The notes below the pieces were generated by a model. That model saw only the letters and a program-made list of their open reading frames with translations, did not search any database and had not been told where the DNA came from. Below, piece after piece: positions 1 through 7,192 of a DNA stretch of 10,036 nt. The stretch is taken from assembly GCA_031367285.1 (NCBI GenBank), contig JANLPN010000324.1:1-10036 (forward strand), read 5' to 3'. Positions within the stretch are counted from its first letter, which is position 1, and every line of letters begins with the position of its first letter. Source of the DNA: CAISIP01 sp031367285 (GTDB lineage: Bacteria > Pseudomonadota > Gammaproteobacteria > Burkholderiales > Burkholderiaceae_C). Made by a program: the position numbers and the translations under genes.

Positions 1-134
1 CGGTACAGGGACGATTGGCGCACAAGGCGTGTACCCTGCAGCGAACGAATATCGGCAATGGCCTGGCGCACCGTGGCGCTGGCGTCCCCCAGGTTGGCGC
101 CCAGGGCCACGTAGGCGGTTACCGGGTCGCGCAA
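1..134 (-). CDS. folK: FolK, 6-hydroxymethyl-dihydropterin pyrophosphokinase (N-terminal part)
   Basis: FolK moves pyrophosphate from ATP to 6-hydroxymethyl-7,8-dihydropterin in folate synthesis, in the cytosol. Only about 44 N-terminal codons are present; the window start cuts the rest. The visible protein reads VTAYVALGANLGDASATV, the family's first beta strand and G(A/S)NLGD turn, followed by a helix and then QSSLYR, matching the SS(L/F)YRT strand of FolK. No ATG lies between the in-frame TGA at 144-146 and the first strand. The best start is TTG at 132-134, which has GAGAGG five bases upstream. A later GTG would remove part of the first strand. The gene follows pcnB after 21 nt on the same strand, a pairing common in proteobacteria. 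Product is confident from the conserved start; the exact start is inferred. Confidence 0.86.
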   Translation of the reverse strand, partial: MRDPVTAYVALGANLGDASATVRQAIADIRSLQGTRLVRQSSLY

Positions 135-139
135 GGGGG

Positions 140-145
140 CCTCTC
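140..145 (-). promoter_or_regulatory. Shine-Dalgarno site supporting a TTG start of folK
   Basis: On the minus strand GAGAGG sits five bases before TTG at 132-134, just after pcnB ends at 156. It is one of the clearer Shine-Dalgarno-like sites among the minus-strand genes here and is the main reason for choosing TTG. The family resemblance begins three codons further on, so nothing important is lost with this start. Confidence 0.55.
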
Positions 146-155
146 ACGCTTTCAC

Positions 156-1760
156 TCAGGCATCGGTGTCGCCAGGCGGCACATCGGCCTCACCCGGCGG
201 CCGGGCACTGCCCGAGCGGCGCCGGCGGCGGCGCTTGCGGGGCGCGTCGGCCGCCGCGGACAAGTCGGGTGCAGCATCTTCCGGTGGCTCAGTGGGCAGG
301 GAATCAACCGGTACCACGACTCCTTCGGACGGCACCAAATCACGCGGTGTCGGCGCCCGGGTAAAACGCGGCGGACGCTGGCGCTGGTTCTGCTCTTCAC
401 GCACCTGGTCCACCATGTCGCGGCGCAGGCTGTCGCTGGCCAAGCTGAACTCCTGCCACCAGTCGGACAACAACTCCTCGACCTCGCCTGCGTCGGCGCG
501 CAAACGCATGAAATCAAAAGCGGCCCGGAACCGCGGCTGGTCCACCAGGCCGAAGGCGGAGTTGCCGACCCGCTTTTCGAAGCGCGGCTGCATCATCCAG
601 ATTTCGCGCATGTCGCCGGCCAGCCTGCCGCCGCCCGACACATCGCCGATACGGTTGCTGAACACTTCGTCGATGGCCTCCTGCAGCGCCTGGAACGAAG
701 GCTGGCGCGCGCGCCCTTCCATGCGCTGGGTCCAGCCATCGCGCACGTCGGACCACAACACGCAGGCCAGCAAAAAGCTTGGCGCAACCGACTTGCCTTC
801 GGCCACGCGGCGGTCGGTGTCCTGCAGCGCGGCGCGCACAAACGGTACCTCGGCCCGTTCCACCACCACATCCAGCAGCGGATAGATGCCCTGGCCCAAC
901 CCGAGGTCCTTGAGCTGCTCTATCGTGGCCAGCGAATGGCCGGTCTGCAGCAGCTTGAGCATCTCGTCAAACAATCGGCTTTGCGGCACGTCGGCCAGCA
1001 GTTTCTTCATGGCCACCAGCGGTGCGGCCGTCTTGGGTTCGAGCTTGAAGCCCAGGGCGCGCAACTTGGCCGCGAAACGCACGGCGCGGATGATGCGCAC
1101 CGGGTCTTCGCGGTAACGCGTGGCCGGGTCGCCAATCATGCGCAGCGTAAGTTTTTTTGCATCCTTGATACCGCCGTGGTAGTCCACCACCACCTGCGTC
1201 TCGGGGTCGTAGTACATGGCGTTGATGGTGAAATCGCGCCGCACCGCGTCTTCTTCCTGCGGTCCCCAGACGTTGTCGCGCAGCACGCGGCCAGTCGAAT
1301 CGACCGCGTGTTTCATGCCGGCCAGCTCGCTCCTGCTGGTGCGTTCGTTGCCGGCCACCTGCTCGGCCGCCGCGTTGTCCAGGTAGGCGCGGAAGGTGGA
1401 CACCTCGATCACCTCGTGTTCGCGTCCGCGCCCGAACACCACGTGCACGATGCGAAAACGCCGGCCGATGATGAAGGCGCGCCGGAACAGGCCCTTGACC
1501 TGCTCGGGCGTGGCGTTGGTGGCAACGTCGAAGTCTTTCGGGCGCAGGCCCACCAGCAGGTCACGCACCGCGCCACCCACTATGTACGCCTCGAAACCGG
1601 CCTGCTTGAGCGTGTGCACCACTGTAACGGCACGTTCGTCCACCAGTTTCGGGTCGATGCCGTGTTCGCCGGCGCTGACCTCGTGGCGTTTGCCGAATTT
1701 GGGTTTTGCGCTGCGTGACGGTGTCTTGCCGAGCAGCTTGTCAATAAAGTTCTTGATCAT
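156..1760 (-). CDS. pcnB: Poly(A) polymerase I (PcnB)
   Basis: PcnB adds poly(A) tails to RNA 3' ends, marking them for decay. The protein is 534 aa from ATG at 1758-1760 (MIKNFIDKLLGK). An upstream in-frame ATG at 1835 would overlap the HAD gene and adds unrelated residues. The class II nucleotidyltransferase core is visible: GGAVRD at 62-67, the metal-binding DFD at 76-78, and IGRRFRIVHV around 98-107, the stretch that separates bacterial poly(A) polymerases from CCA-adding enzymes. RRDFTINAMYYD and GDPATRYREDPVRIIRAVRF form the nucleotide-recognition and neck region. The C-terminal tail is disordered and strongly basic (PRKRRRRRRSGS), as usual for PcnB and likely to bind RNA. It lies 41 nt after the HAD gene and 21 nt before folK, so probably in one operon. 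No clear Shine-Dalgarno is seen before the start. A CCA-adding enzyme is unlikely given the signature and tail. Confidence 0.95.
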   Translation of the reverse strand: MIKNFIDKLLGKTPSRSAKPKFGKRHEVSAGEHGIDPKLVDERAVTVVHTLKQAGFEAYIVGGAVRDLLVGLRPKDFDVATNATPEQVKGLFRRAFIIGRRFRIVHVVFGRGREHEVIEVSTFRAYLDNAAAEQVAGNERTSRSELAGMKHAVDSTGRVLRDNVWGPQEEDAVRRDFTINAMYYDPETQVVVDYHGGIKDAKKLTLRMIGDPATRYREDPVRIIRAVRFAAKLRALGFKLEPKTAAPLVAMKKLLADVPQSRLFDEMLKLLQTGHSLATIEQLKDLGLGQGIYPLLDVVVERAEVPFVRAALQDTDRRVAEGKSVAPSFLLACVLWSDVRDGWTQRMEGRARQPSFQALQEAIDEVFSNRIGDVSGGGRLAGDMREIWMMQPRFEKRVGNSAFGLVDQPRFRAAFDFMRLRADAGEVEELLSDWWQEFSLASDSLRRDMVDQVREEQNQRQRPPRFTRAPTPRDLVPSEGVVVPVDSLPTEPPEDAAPDLSAAADAPRKRRRRRRSGSARPPGEADVPPGDTDA

Positions 1761-1801
1761 GTATACGAAGTTAAAGCCCGGACTTGTTATGCGCAGCGTG
1801 T

Positions 1802-2500
1802 CTAAATCCTGGGGAACAGATCCAGTATGCGCCATCCGCGCTCCAGGGCAATGGCGCGCAGGCGGTCGTCGGGGTTGGTTGCCACAGGGGTGTCAGCACG
1901 CGCCAGCAGCGGCAGATCGTTGGTCGAATCGGAGTAGAAAGTAAGGTGAACGTCGTGCCAGTCCAGCGAACCGGCATGCAGCCATTGGGCCACACGCGCC
2001 ACCTTGCCCTCGCGGGCCGAGGCAACACCCAAGATGGCGCCCGTGATCCAGCCGGTGCCGCAGGGGGTGGTGTCGCGCTCCAGCTCCACCGCCATCAGGT
2101 CCGGCACACCCAGCGCGTCGGCTATCGGGCGGGTTACAAATTCGTTGGTGGCGGTGATGATGGCCACCCGGTCTCCCGCGCTCTGGTGCCTGCGCACCAG
2201 GTCCAGCGCCTCGGACCGGATTACCGGCCGCACCACCGACCGCATGAAGTCCTCGCGCGCCGCCAGAGAGGCGGCTTCCCCACGCAGGCGTACCGCGTCG
2301 GTGGCAAAACGCACATAGTCGTGGATGTCCAGCGTACCGGCCTGGTACTGCGCATAAAAGGCCTCGTTGCGGCGCGCAAACTCCACCGGGTCGGTCCAGC
2401 CGATGGTGGTGGTGAACACGCCCCAGGCGTAGTCGGAGTCGATCGGAATCAGGGTGTGGTCGAGGTCGAACAAGGCCACTTTCACGGTGGAAGCAGCCAT
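1802..2500 (-). CDS. HAD-superfamily phosphatase (subfamily IB, SerB-like)
   Basis: A 232-aa haloacid-dehalogenase-type hydrolase, probably a small-molecule phosphomonoesterase. Motif I is FDLDHTL with nucleophile D12 and acid/base D14. Motif II is IITATN (T117), motif III the lysine K166 in REGK, and motif IV YSDSTNDLPLL with D191 and D195. The insertion between motifs I and II is helical, as in subfamily IB relatives of phosphoserine phosphatase. The substrate cannot be read from sequence; phosphoserine, histidinol phosphate and glycerol phosphates are all handled by related enzymes. The ATG follows the hda TGA after one base, so translation is probably coupled to hda. The hda-HAD-pcnB-folK order is common in Burkholderiales, but I know of no demonstrated functional link between this enzyme and its neighbours. 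Family is confident, substrate unknown. Confidence 0.88.
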   Translation of the reverse strand: MAASTVKVALFDLDHTLIPIDSDYAWGVFTTTIGWTDPVEFARRNEAFYAQYQAGTLDIHDYVRFATDAVRLRGEAASLAAREDFMRSVVRPVIRSEALDLVRRHQSAGDRVAIITATNEFVTRPIADALGVPDLMAVELERDTTPCGTGWITGAILGVASAREGKVARVAQWLHAGSLDWHDVHLTFYSDSTNDLPLLARADTPVATNPDDRLRAIALERGWRILDLFPRI

Positions 2501-2501
2501 C

Positions 2502-3188
2502 TCAGGAGTCGTCCATCATGGCGCGGATCATCGGCACGGTGATGGCGCGTTTGGTCTGCATGGCGTAGCCGTCGATCAGCTCCAGCAGTTCCATCAGGCT
2601 GCCCAAATCGCGGCTGAACCGCGTCAGCATGAAATCCATCACGTCGTCACCCAAAAATACCCCGCGCGCGTCGGCCGCCTGGCGCAGCACCGCGCGGCGT
2701 TCGGGTTCGCTGAGCACCTTGAGCCCGAACACATGGCCCCATCCAAGCCGGGTGCGCAGGTCGTCACGCACCTGCAGGCTGGCCGGCGGCACGTCGCCGG
2801 CACCCACCACCCGGCACTGGTGCGTCTGGGCATTGACGAACCAGTTGAAAGCCGCGTGTTGCTGCAGCGCCGAATACCGATGAACGTCGTCAAAAATCAC
2901 AGCCGCCCAGCTTTCGGAAAACGGCCCCGGCTCCAGATCCGTGGCGTCCAGCCAACCCACCACCGCGCCCTGCTGGCGCAAGGCCTCGCGCACCGCTTTA
3001 AGCAAGTGCGTCTTGCCACTGCCGCCAAGCCCCCACAAGTAGGTAGGCACCGGAGACCGCGCCGTCGCACTGGTCTTTTCGCCCACCCACAGGCCCAGGT
3101 GCTGGTGCACCGCCGCGTTGGGCCCCGGGACAAAGCTCCCCAGGGTCGGCCCTGTTGCAAGGCCGATGTCGAGCACTATTTGTTTCAT
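2502..3188 (-). CDS. hda: Hda, DnaA regulatory inactivator
   Basis: Hda is a short AAA+ homologue of DnaA. With the DNA-loaded beta clamp it stimulates ATP hydrolysis by DnaA, which limits re-initiation of replication. The protein is 228 aa. Its start MKQIVLDIGL holds a glutamine-led QxxLD clamp-binding peptide like those of other Hda proteins. The Walker A motif GLGGSGKTHL lies at 53-62 with K59, and Walker B VIFDDVH at 97-103 with D100 and D101. RDDLRTRLGWG near 141-151 corresponds to the box VII/arginine-finger region. There is no room for the DnaA DNA-binding domain IV, which separates it from DnaA. It begins 41 nt after the AI-2E transporter and ends one base before the HAD start, so it is in the middle of the operon. 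No strong Shine-Dalgarno precedes it. Confidence 0.93.
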   Translation of the reverse strand: MKQIVLDIGLATGPTLGSFVPGPNAAVHQHLGLWVGEKTSATARSPVPTYLWGLGGSGKTHLLKAVREALRQQGAVVGWLDATDLEPGPFSESWAAVIFDDVHRYSALQQHAAFNWFVNAQTHQCRVVGAGDVPPASLQVRDDLRTRLGWGHVFGLKVLSEPERRAVLRQAADARGVFLGDDVMDFMLTRFSRDLGSLMELLELIDGYAMQTKRAITVPMIRAMMDDS

Positions 3189-3229
3189 CGCGGAAACAGG
3201 CGCCCGAGATTACACACCGATGGGAACAT

Positions 3230-4315
3230 TCAGGTTCCGCGATACAGGTTGCTGGCCAGGTAACTGGCCCAGCCACGCCGCATCGCTACCAGCAGCACGG
3301 CGCTGGCGGGCAACGCAATCAGCACACCCACGAAACCCAATAGTTGACCAAAAGCGAGCAGGGCAAAAATCACCGCCAGCGGATGCAGACCTATGCGCTC
3401 CCCCACCAGCCGGGGCGTCAGGATCAGGCTCTCCAAAAGTTGGCCGAGCCCAAATACCACCGCCACCATCAACAGCGCAGTGCCGGGGCCGGACGTGACC
3501 GAGAACTGCAGCAGCCCGGACAGGATGGCCATCACCAGGCCCAGCCCGAAACCCAGATAAGGTACAAACATCGCCAGGCCGGTGAAGACACCTATCGGCA
3601 GTGCCAGGTCCAGCCGGAACAGCGCCAGCCCCACGCTATAGAACACTGCCATGATGACCATCACCAGCAATTGACCGCGCAGGTACTGGCCCAATACCGC
3701 GTCGGCTTCGGCGGTAAAGCTGTCGAAAGCTTCGCGCGCCCTGGCCGGAACCAGCTGTGTCAGCGAGGCAATAAAGCGGTCCCAATCCATCAGCAAATAA
3801 AACAGCGCCACGGGGATCAGCACCGCGTTGCCGATAATCGCAAACGCCACGCTGCCACCCAGCTTGAGCGAGGTCAGCAACGAGCCGAACGCATCTTCGA
3901 AATTGGCGTTCAGGTACTTGAGCACAAAGGCCTTGATATTGGCCACATCGAGCGAGAACGGCACGCCCCACTGCGCCAGCAGGGGTTTGAGCGCGCCATT
4001 GAGCCGGTCAAACAGCAGCGGTACCTGTTCGCGCATCAGTGGTATTTCCTTGGCCAGAATCGGTACGATCAGCAGCGCAACACCGAGCAAAGCCACCAGC
4101 AGCAACAGTTCCACCAGCACCACCGCCAGCACCCGCGGCATGCGCCCGCGCCCCATGCGGTCCAGCCAGTTCACCAGCGGGGTGAGCGCGTAAGCCAGCA
4201 CGGCCGCCACGATGAAGGGGGTGAGCACCGGGGCCAGCAACCACACCACCAAGGCCACCATCAAAGCAATCAGGCCCCACGCGGCGGCGGCTTTTTGGGT
4301 GGCGGAAAATTGCAT
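3230..4315 (-). CDS. AI-2E family transporter (PerM-like membrane protein)
   Basis: A 361-aa inner-membrane protein of the AI-2E/UPF0118 family, whose members are variously linked to autoinducer-2 export or ion antiport; the substrate is not predictable here. I start at ATG 4313-4315 (MQFSATQKAAAAWG). An upstream in-frame ATG at 4390 adds only unrelated residues. Hydrophobic segments fall near residues 13-48, 62-87, 154-176, 216-234, 238-271, 279-299 and 312-345, consistent with the usual eight helices. The family features FYLLMDWDRF (172-181), VPYLGFGLG (251-259) and LTPRLVGERIGLHP (299-312) are clear. It is first in the minus-strand block, followed by hda after 41 nt. In Burkholderiales the divergent neighbour is normally purM; here only a relic of that gene is seen. 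Family is certain, transported compound unknown. Confidence 0.92.
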   Translation of the reverse strand: MQFSATQKAAAAWGLIALMVALVVWLLAPVLTPFIVAAVLAYALTPLVNWLDRMGRGRMPRVLAVVLVELLLLVALLGVALLIVPILAKEIPLMREQVPLLFDRLNGALKPLLAQWGVPFSLDVANIKAFVLKYLNANFEDAFGSLLTSLKLGGSVAFAIIGNAVLIPVALFYLLMDWDRFIASLTQLVPARAREAFDSFTAEADAVLGQYLRGQLLVMVIMAVFYSVGLALFRLDLALPIGVFTGLAMFVPYLGFGLGLVMAILSGLLQFSVTSGPGTALLMVAVVFGLGQLLESLILTPRLVGERIGLHPLAVIFALLAFGQLLGFVGVLIALPASAVLLVAMRRGWASYLASNLYRGT

Positions 4316-4341
4316 GTTCTGAGCCTGTGGAATCTGGGCAA

Positions 4342-4347
4342 ATTCTA
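4342..4347 (-). promoter_or_regulatory. Candidate -10 box for the perM-like/hda/HAD/pcnB/folK block
   Basis: The minus strand reads TAGAAT (plus-strand ATTCTA), a near-consensus sigma-70 -10 hexamer 26 nt before the start of the transporter gene. Transcription would begin near 4335. At a 17-base spacing the -35 position reads CAAAAT, which does not resemble TTGACA. It is the only good -10 candidate I found before the first gene of the block. Confidence 0.4.
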
Positions 4348-4421
4348 TCGGGGTCCACCAGGCGATTTTGCGGCCGCCAGCTTGGCCCAACGACCGCGGG
4401 CAGCTTCACCCAAGTTTTCCG

Positions 4422-4500
4422 ATGACCCACCTTGACCCATCTTCCCCGCTTTTCGGTGCTGGTAACGGCACCGACGGCGCAGGCACCAAGCTCAAGCTGG
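4422..4500 (+). pseudogene. Probable relic of purM (internally deleted 5' end)
   Basis: An ATG at 4422 opens a 63-codon frame that starts MTHLDPSSPL and continues through GTDGAGTKLKLA at about 4467-4502. The second stretch matches the nucleotide-binding signature GTDGVGTKLKLA of PurM (phosphoribosylformylglycinamidine cyclo-ligase) at 11 of 12 residues. In intact PurM that motif lies about 60-70 residues from the start, with a conserved N-terminal region before it. Here only about five residues separate a PurM-like start (MT...SSPL) from the motif, and nothing PurM-like follows; the frame runs antisense into the SirB1 gene. The location and strand are where Burkholderiales normally keep purM, divergent from the AI-2E transporter. 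I infer a purM remnant left by a rearrangement, with the working gene elsewhere. Chance resemblance is possible but unlikely given the motif length and position. Confidence 0.5.
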
Positions 4501-4528
4501 CCGACGCCAAAGACTTCTCGGGGGCCGA

Positions 4529-5383
4529 TCAGCCGCTCTTGGCTCGCCGCAGCTCCGCCGCGCGGGCCGCGATAAGGTCGATGTCCAACCCATCCTCGAT
4601 ATTTGCCAGGTAGGTCTCCAGATCGACCACTGCCAGCGCCGCCCGGCCCAGGTCGGCAAGCGCCAGGCCGCGGTCGCGGTACTCGGCCCAGGCCTGGGGC
4701 AACAACACGATCAGCCGGTCCAGCACGGCGACCAGGCGTGGCCAGTCTTCCTGCGTCTTGTGGATTTCCTTCAGATTGCGCAGCATCCTGGCTACGATGT
4801 CGCGCGGCGGCGTGGCCTGCAGGTACAGGCCCAGCGGCACTTCAAATTCGTCCACCAGCCCGCTGCGGCGGCGGAACGGCTCCAGGCGCTCGGCCAGCTG
4901 TTCACGGCTCAGCGACTGCCCGTCCAGCGGGTCGATAACCACCTGGCCCTTGGGCAGGTTCACCTTGACCATGAAATGCCCCGGGAATCCGACGCCGCGC
5001 GCTGCCAGACCCATGCCCTGCGCCAGTTCCAGCCACAACACGGCCAGCGAGATCGGAATCGCGCAACGCGTGCGCAGCACCACGCTCACATAGCTGTTGT
5101 CCGGGTCGTAGTAGTTGTTGACGTTGCCGCGAAAGTTGAGATCGCGGAAAAAAAACTGGTTGACGGCACGCAGCTTCTGCAACGGGGCGGCGTCCACCGG
5201 CACACGGCGCTTTAGCCGTGCCAATAACTGGTCCACCTCGCCAAGCACCTGTTGCACGTCAAGCTCGGGGTATTCGTCCTGTGCCAGGCTGGCCACCGCC
5301 TCCAGCAAGGGGAACTCGGCGTCGCTCTGCACCAGTGCGGCAAAGTACTCCAGTGGCGTGGGGACGGAATAGGACAATTGCAT
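4529..5383 (-). CDS. SirB1 family protein (transglutaminase-like fold plus TPR-like C-terminus)
   Basis: A 284-aa protein of the SirB1/Transglut_core2 family. I start at ATG 5381-5383 (MQLSYSVPTPLEYFAALV), because the earlier ATG at 5452 adds a low-complexity KKSKSKSG stretch not typical of the family. The core contains LNFRGNVNNYYDPDNSYVSVVL (82-103 region), IPISLAVLWLELAQGMGL (109-126), the GFPGHF loop with H137, and VIDPLDG with D151. C108 just before IPISL might complete a Cys-His-Asp triad, but many family members lack an obvious cysteine, so catalysis is uncertain. Residues about 200-262 form amphipathic helices (RNLKEIHKTQEDWPRLV, then ALADLGRAALAVVDLETYL) resembling tetratricopeptide repeats. 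The molecular role is not established; the family is named after a gene near sirB in enterobacteria. It follows murJ on the same strand after about 115 bases. Confidence 0.85.
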   Translation of the reverse strand: MQLSYSVPTPLEYFAALVQSDAEFPLLEAVASLAQDEYPELDVQQVLGEVDQLLARLKRRVPVDAAPLQKLRAVNQFFFRDLNFRGNVNNYYDPDNSYVSVVLRTRCAIPISLAVLWLELAQGMGLAARGVGFPGHFMVKVNLPKGQVVIDPLDGQSLSREQLAERLEPFRRRSGLVDEFEVPLGLYLQATPPRDIVARMLRNLKEIHKTQEDWPRLVAVLDRLIVLLPQAWAEYRDRGLALADLGRAALAVVDLETYLANIEDGLDIDLIAARAAELRRAKSG

Positions 5384-5477
5384 GTTGTCTGTCTTTTGAT
5401 TTGGGTGGCTGCACCCTGATTTTGACTTCGATTTCTTGGCTTGCCAATACATGCCGCTCGCCGTGTTGTTGCCGGCC

Positions 5478-5500
5478 AGGAGTCTGCGCGGCAGACTCCT
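5478..5500. repeat. Perfect palindrome overlapping the murJ stop codon
   Basis: AGGAGTCTGC at 5478-5487 and GCAGACTCCT at 5491-5500 form a perfect 10-bp stem with a three-base loop (GCG). The murJ stop TAG (5499-5501, minus strand) overlaps the arm. The stem is stable, but no run of T follows on either strand, so it is not a standard intrinsic terminator. Its size and place at a gene end resemble dispersed REP-like palindromes. No second copy is in this window, so its repeat status is inferred. Confidence 0.6.
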
Positions 5501-7064
5501 ACCGCCTCAGAAGCTGCCGTACCTTCAACCCCGCCGCCCAAAGCGCCGCGAAATAAATGATGGCCGATACCAGCAACACCAGCGCCAACACCATCACACG
5601 CTGCAGGTCGCTCACCGCCGGGCCGGCCCAGTTGAAGGCGCCGGCAGACCACATCAGAAACACCGCCAGTAGCGCGGTGGCCGCAAACACCTGCAGGGCA
5701 AACAGGCCCCAGCCCGGAAGCGGCTTGTAGCTGCCGCGTTTTAGCAGGCCCACCAGCAGCGCCATAGCATTGATGAGCGCACCCACACCGATGGCCAGCG
5801 TCAGGCCGGCATGGGCGAACAGGGGAACAAAGGCCAGGTTGAGTAGCTGCGTGACCACCAGCACCATGATGGCGATACGCACCGGCGTGCGGATGTCCTG
5901 GCTGGCGTAAAAGCCGGGCGCCAGCACCTTGATGGCCACGATGCCCAGCAGGCCGGCGCCATAACCCATCAAGGCGTAGGTAGTCTGCTGCACTTCCAGC
6001 AGCCCGAACGCACCACGCTGGTACAGCGTTGCAACCAGCGGCTGCGCAAACACCAGCAGCGCCACCGTACACGGCACCGACATCAGCACCACCAGGCGCA
6101 GCCCCCAGTCCAGCATGGCCGAATACTTCTGGTGGTCGCTGGCCGCCTTGGCCGCCACCAGCTGCGGCGTGAGCACCACGCCCAGCGCCACGCCCAGCAT
6201 GGCGGTGGGGAACTCCATCAGCCGTTCGGCGTAACTCATCCAACTCACGCTGCCGGGCGTCAGGTGCGAGGCGATCTGCAGGTTGATGACGGCCGACAGG
6301 TGCGCCACCCCTACGCCGAGCAACGCCGGCCCCATCAGGGCGGCGATGCGGCGTGTGCCGGAGTCGGCCCAGGCCAGCCGGAATTCGCGCCAGCGCCATT
6401 GCGGGCGGGGCAACAAGCCCATTCTTCGCAAGGCGTCCATTTGCATCGCGAGTTGCAGCACGCCGCCGCCCATCACGCCCATGACCATGGCGTAGATCGG
6501 CTCGATGCCAAGTTGCCTGAACCAGGGCGCGCCGAACCAGATGGCGGCCAGCATGGCCAGGTTGAGCAGCACCGGCGTAAATGCGGCGACGGCGAATTTC
6601 TTCCAGGTATTCAGGATGCCGGCGCTTAAAGCCACCAGCGACATGAAGCCGATGTAAGGGAACATCCAGCGCGCCATCACCACCGAGGCATCAAAAGCAT
6701 GCGGGTTCTGCCGCATGCCGCTGGCCATGAGCCAGACCAGCACCGGGGCGGCGGCAACACCCAGCGCGCACACCACCACCAATACCCAGCTCAACACGGT
6801 CGAGACCCGGTTTATCAGCACGTGGGTGGCTTCCTGCCCATGCTGCGCCTTGCTGGCACCCAGCACCGGCACAAAGGCCTGGCTGAAAGCGCCTTCGCCG
6901 AGCAGTCGGCGAAACATATTGGGCAGCCGCCACGCCACGTTGAACGCGTCGGTCAGGGCGTTGGCGCCAAACACCGAGGCCATCAAGATTTCGCGCATCA
7001 ATCCCGTAATGCGGGAAGCCAGCGTCAGCAGGGAAACGGTCGAAGCGGCTTTGAAAAGACTCAC
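5499..7064 (-). CDS. murJ: MurJ (MviN), lipid II flippase
   Basis: MurJ flips lipid-linked peptidoglycan precursor across the inner membrane and belongs to the MOP exporter superfamily. The protein is 521 aa (E. coli 511). I start at GTG 7062-7064 (M/V-SLFKAASTVSLLTLASR), which aligns with the family N-terminus; the ATG at 7145 would add 27 arginine/proline-rich residues running across the promoter region. Family landmarks are SRITGLMRE with R18 and R24, RLPNMFRRLLGEGAFSQAFVPVL with R52, and many long hydrophobic helices consistent with 14 membrane segments. R18, R24 and R52 match arginines known to be important in E. coli MurJ. It is divergent from rpsT, a common arrangement in Proteobacteria, and is followed by the SirB1 gene. 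The stop codon lies inside a palindrome. Confidence 0.94.
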   Translation of the reverse strand: MSLFKAASTVSLLTLASRITGLMREILMASVFGANALTDAFNVAWRLPNMFRRLLGEGAFSQAFVPVLGASKAQHGQEATHVLINRVSTVLSWVLVVVCALGVAAAPVLVWLMASGMRQNPHAFDASVVMARWMFPYIGFMSLVALSAGILNTWKKFAVAAFTPVLLNLAMLAAIWFGAPWFRQLGIEPIYAMVMGVMGGGVLQLAMQMDALRRMGLLPRPQWRWREFRLAWADSGTRRIAALMGPALLGVGVAHLSAVINLQIASHLTPGSVSWMSYAERLMEFPTAMLGVALGVVLTPQLVAAKAASDHQKYSAMLDWGLRLVVLMSVPCTVALLVFAQPLVATLYQRGAFGLLEVQQTTYALMGYGAGLLGIVAIKVLAPGFYASQDIRTPVRIAIMVLVVTQLLNLAFVPLFAHAGLTLAIGVGALINAMALLVGLLKRGSYKPLPGWGLFALQVFAATALLAVFLMWSAGAFNWAGPAVSDLQRVMVLALVLLVSAIIYFAALWAAGLKVRQLLRR

Positions 7065-7071
7065 GGGCCCG

Positions 7072-7077
7072 AGTGTA
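7072..7077 (-). promoter_or_regulatory. Weak candidate -10 box for murJ
   Basis: The minus strand has TACACT ending seven bases before the GTG start of murJ. If used, transcription would begin at or next to the start codon, giving a leaderless or nearly leaderless message. The hexamer 17 bases upstream reads CACAGG, a poor -35. No Shine-Dalgarno is seen before the GTG, which fits a leaderless message but proves nothing. Confidence 0.25.
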
Positions 7078-7105
7078 GCCGCGGCACTCCGGCCCCTGTG
7101 TGTCC

Positions 7106-7133
7106 GGTCCGGGGCAGCGGGACGCGCCGGACC
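7106..7133. repeat. Inverted repeat upstream of the rpsT -10 box
   Basis: GGTCCGG at 7106-7112 and CCGGACC at 7127-7133 are perfect 7-base inverted arms separated by 14 bases. They end just before the rpsT -10 hexamer, covering where a -35 box would lie. In such GC-rich DNA a 7-base match may be chance. No regulator is suggested by neighbouring genes. Confidence 0.3.
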
Positions 7134-7140
7134 CGGCTGG

Positions 7141-7146
7141 TACAAT
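7141..7146 (+). promoter_or_regulatory. -10 box of the rpsT promoter
   Basis: TACAAT at 7141-7146, preceded by TGG, is a strong sigma-70 -10 hexamer and is the most AT-rich site in an otherwise very GC-rich divergent region. The start site would be near 7153, giving a leader of about 40 bases. No good -35 is present at 16-18 base spacing. A Shine-Dalgarno-like AGGA lies at 7179-7182, ten bases before the ATG of rpsT. Confidence 0.55.
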
Positions 7147-7192
7147 CGTGGGCTTTGCTGGCAACATCCTCAGACACTAGGACTCAAATTTT

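Noticed and set aside
15..1718. Open frame of 567 codons on the plus strand opposite pcnB
   Set aside because: It is the antisense shadow of a clear pcnB gene in GC-rich DNA; the translation is histidine-, glutamine- and alanine-rich with no recognisable domain.
3344..4435. Open frame of 363 codons on the plus strand opposite the AI-2E transporter
   Set aside because: Glutamine- and histidine-rich antisense of a membrane protein; no start signal or domain.
4454..4473. Inverted repeat CGGTGC...GCACCG as a terminator for the SirB1 gene
   Set aside because: No T run follows on the minus strand (it reads AAAAG), and the arms fall within the purM-like coding motif, so the pairing is probably incidental.
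5212..6399. Open frame of 395 codons on the minus strand across murJ and SirB1
   Set aside because: It is out of frame with both genes on the same strand; its glycine-, alanine- and arginine-rich translation is typical of a shifted frame in GC-rich DNA.
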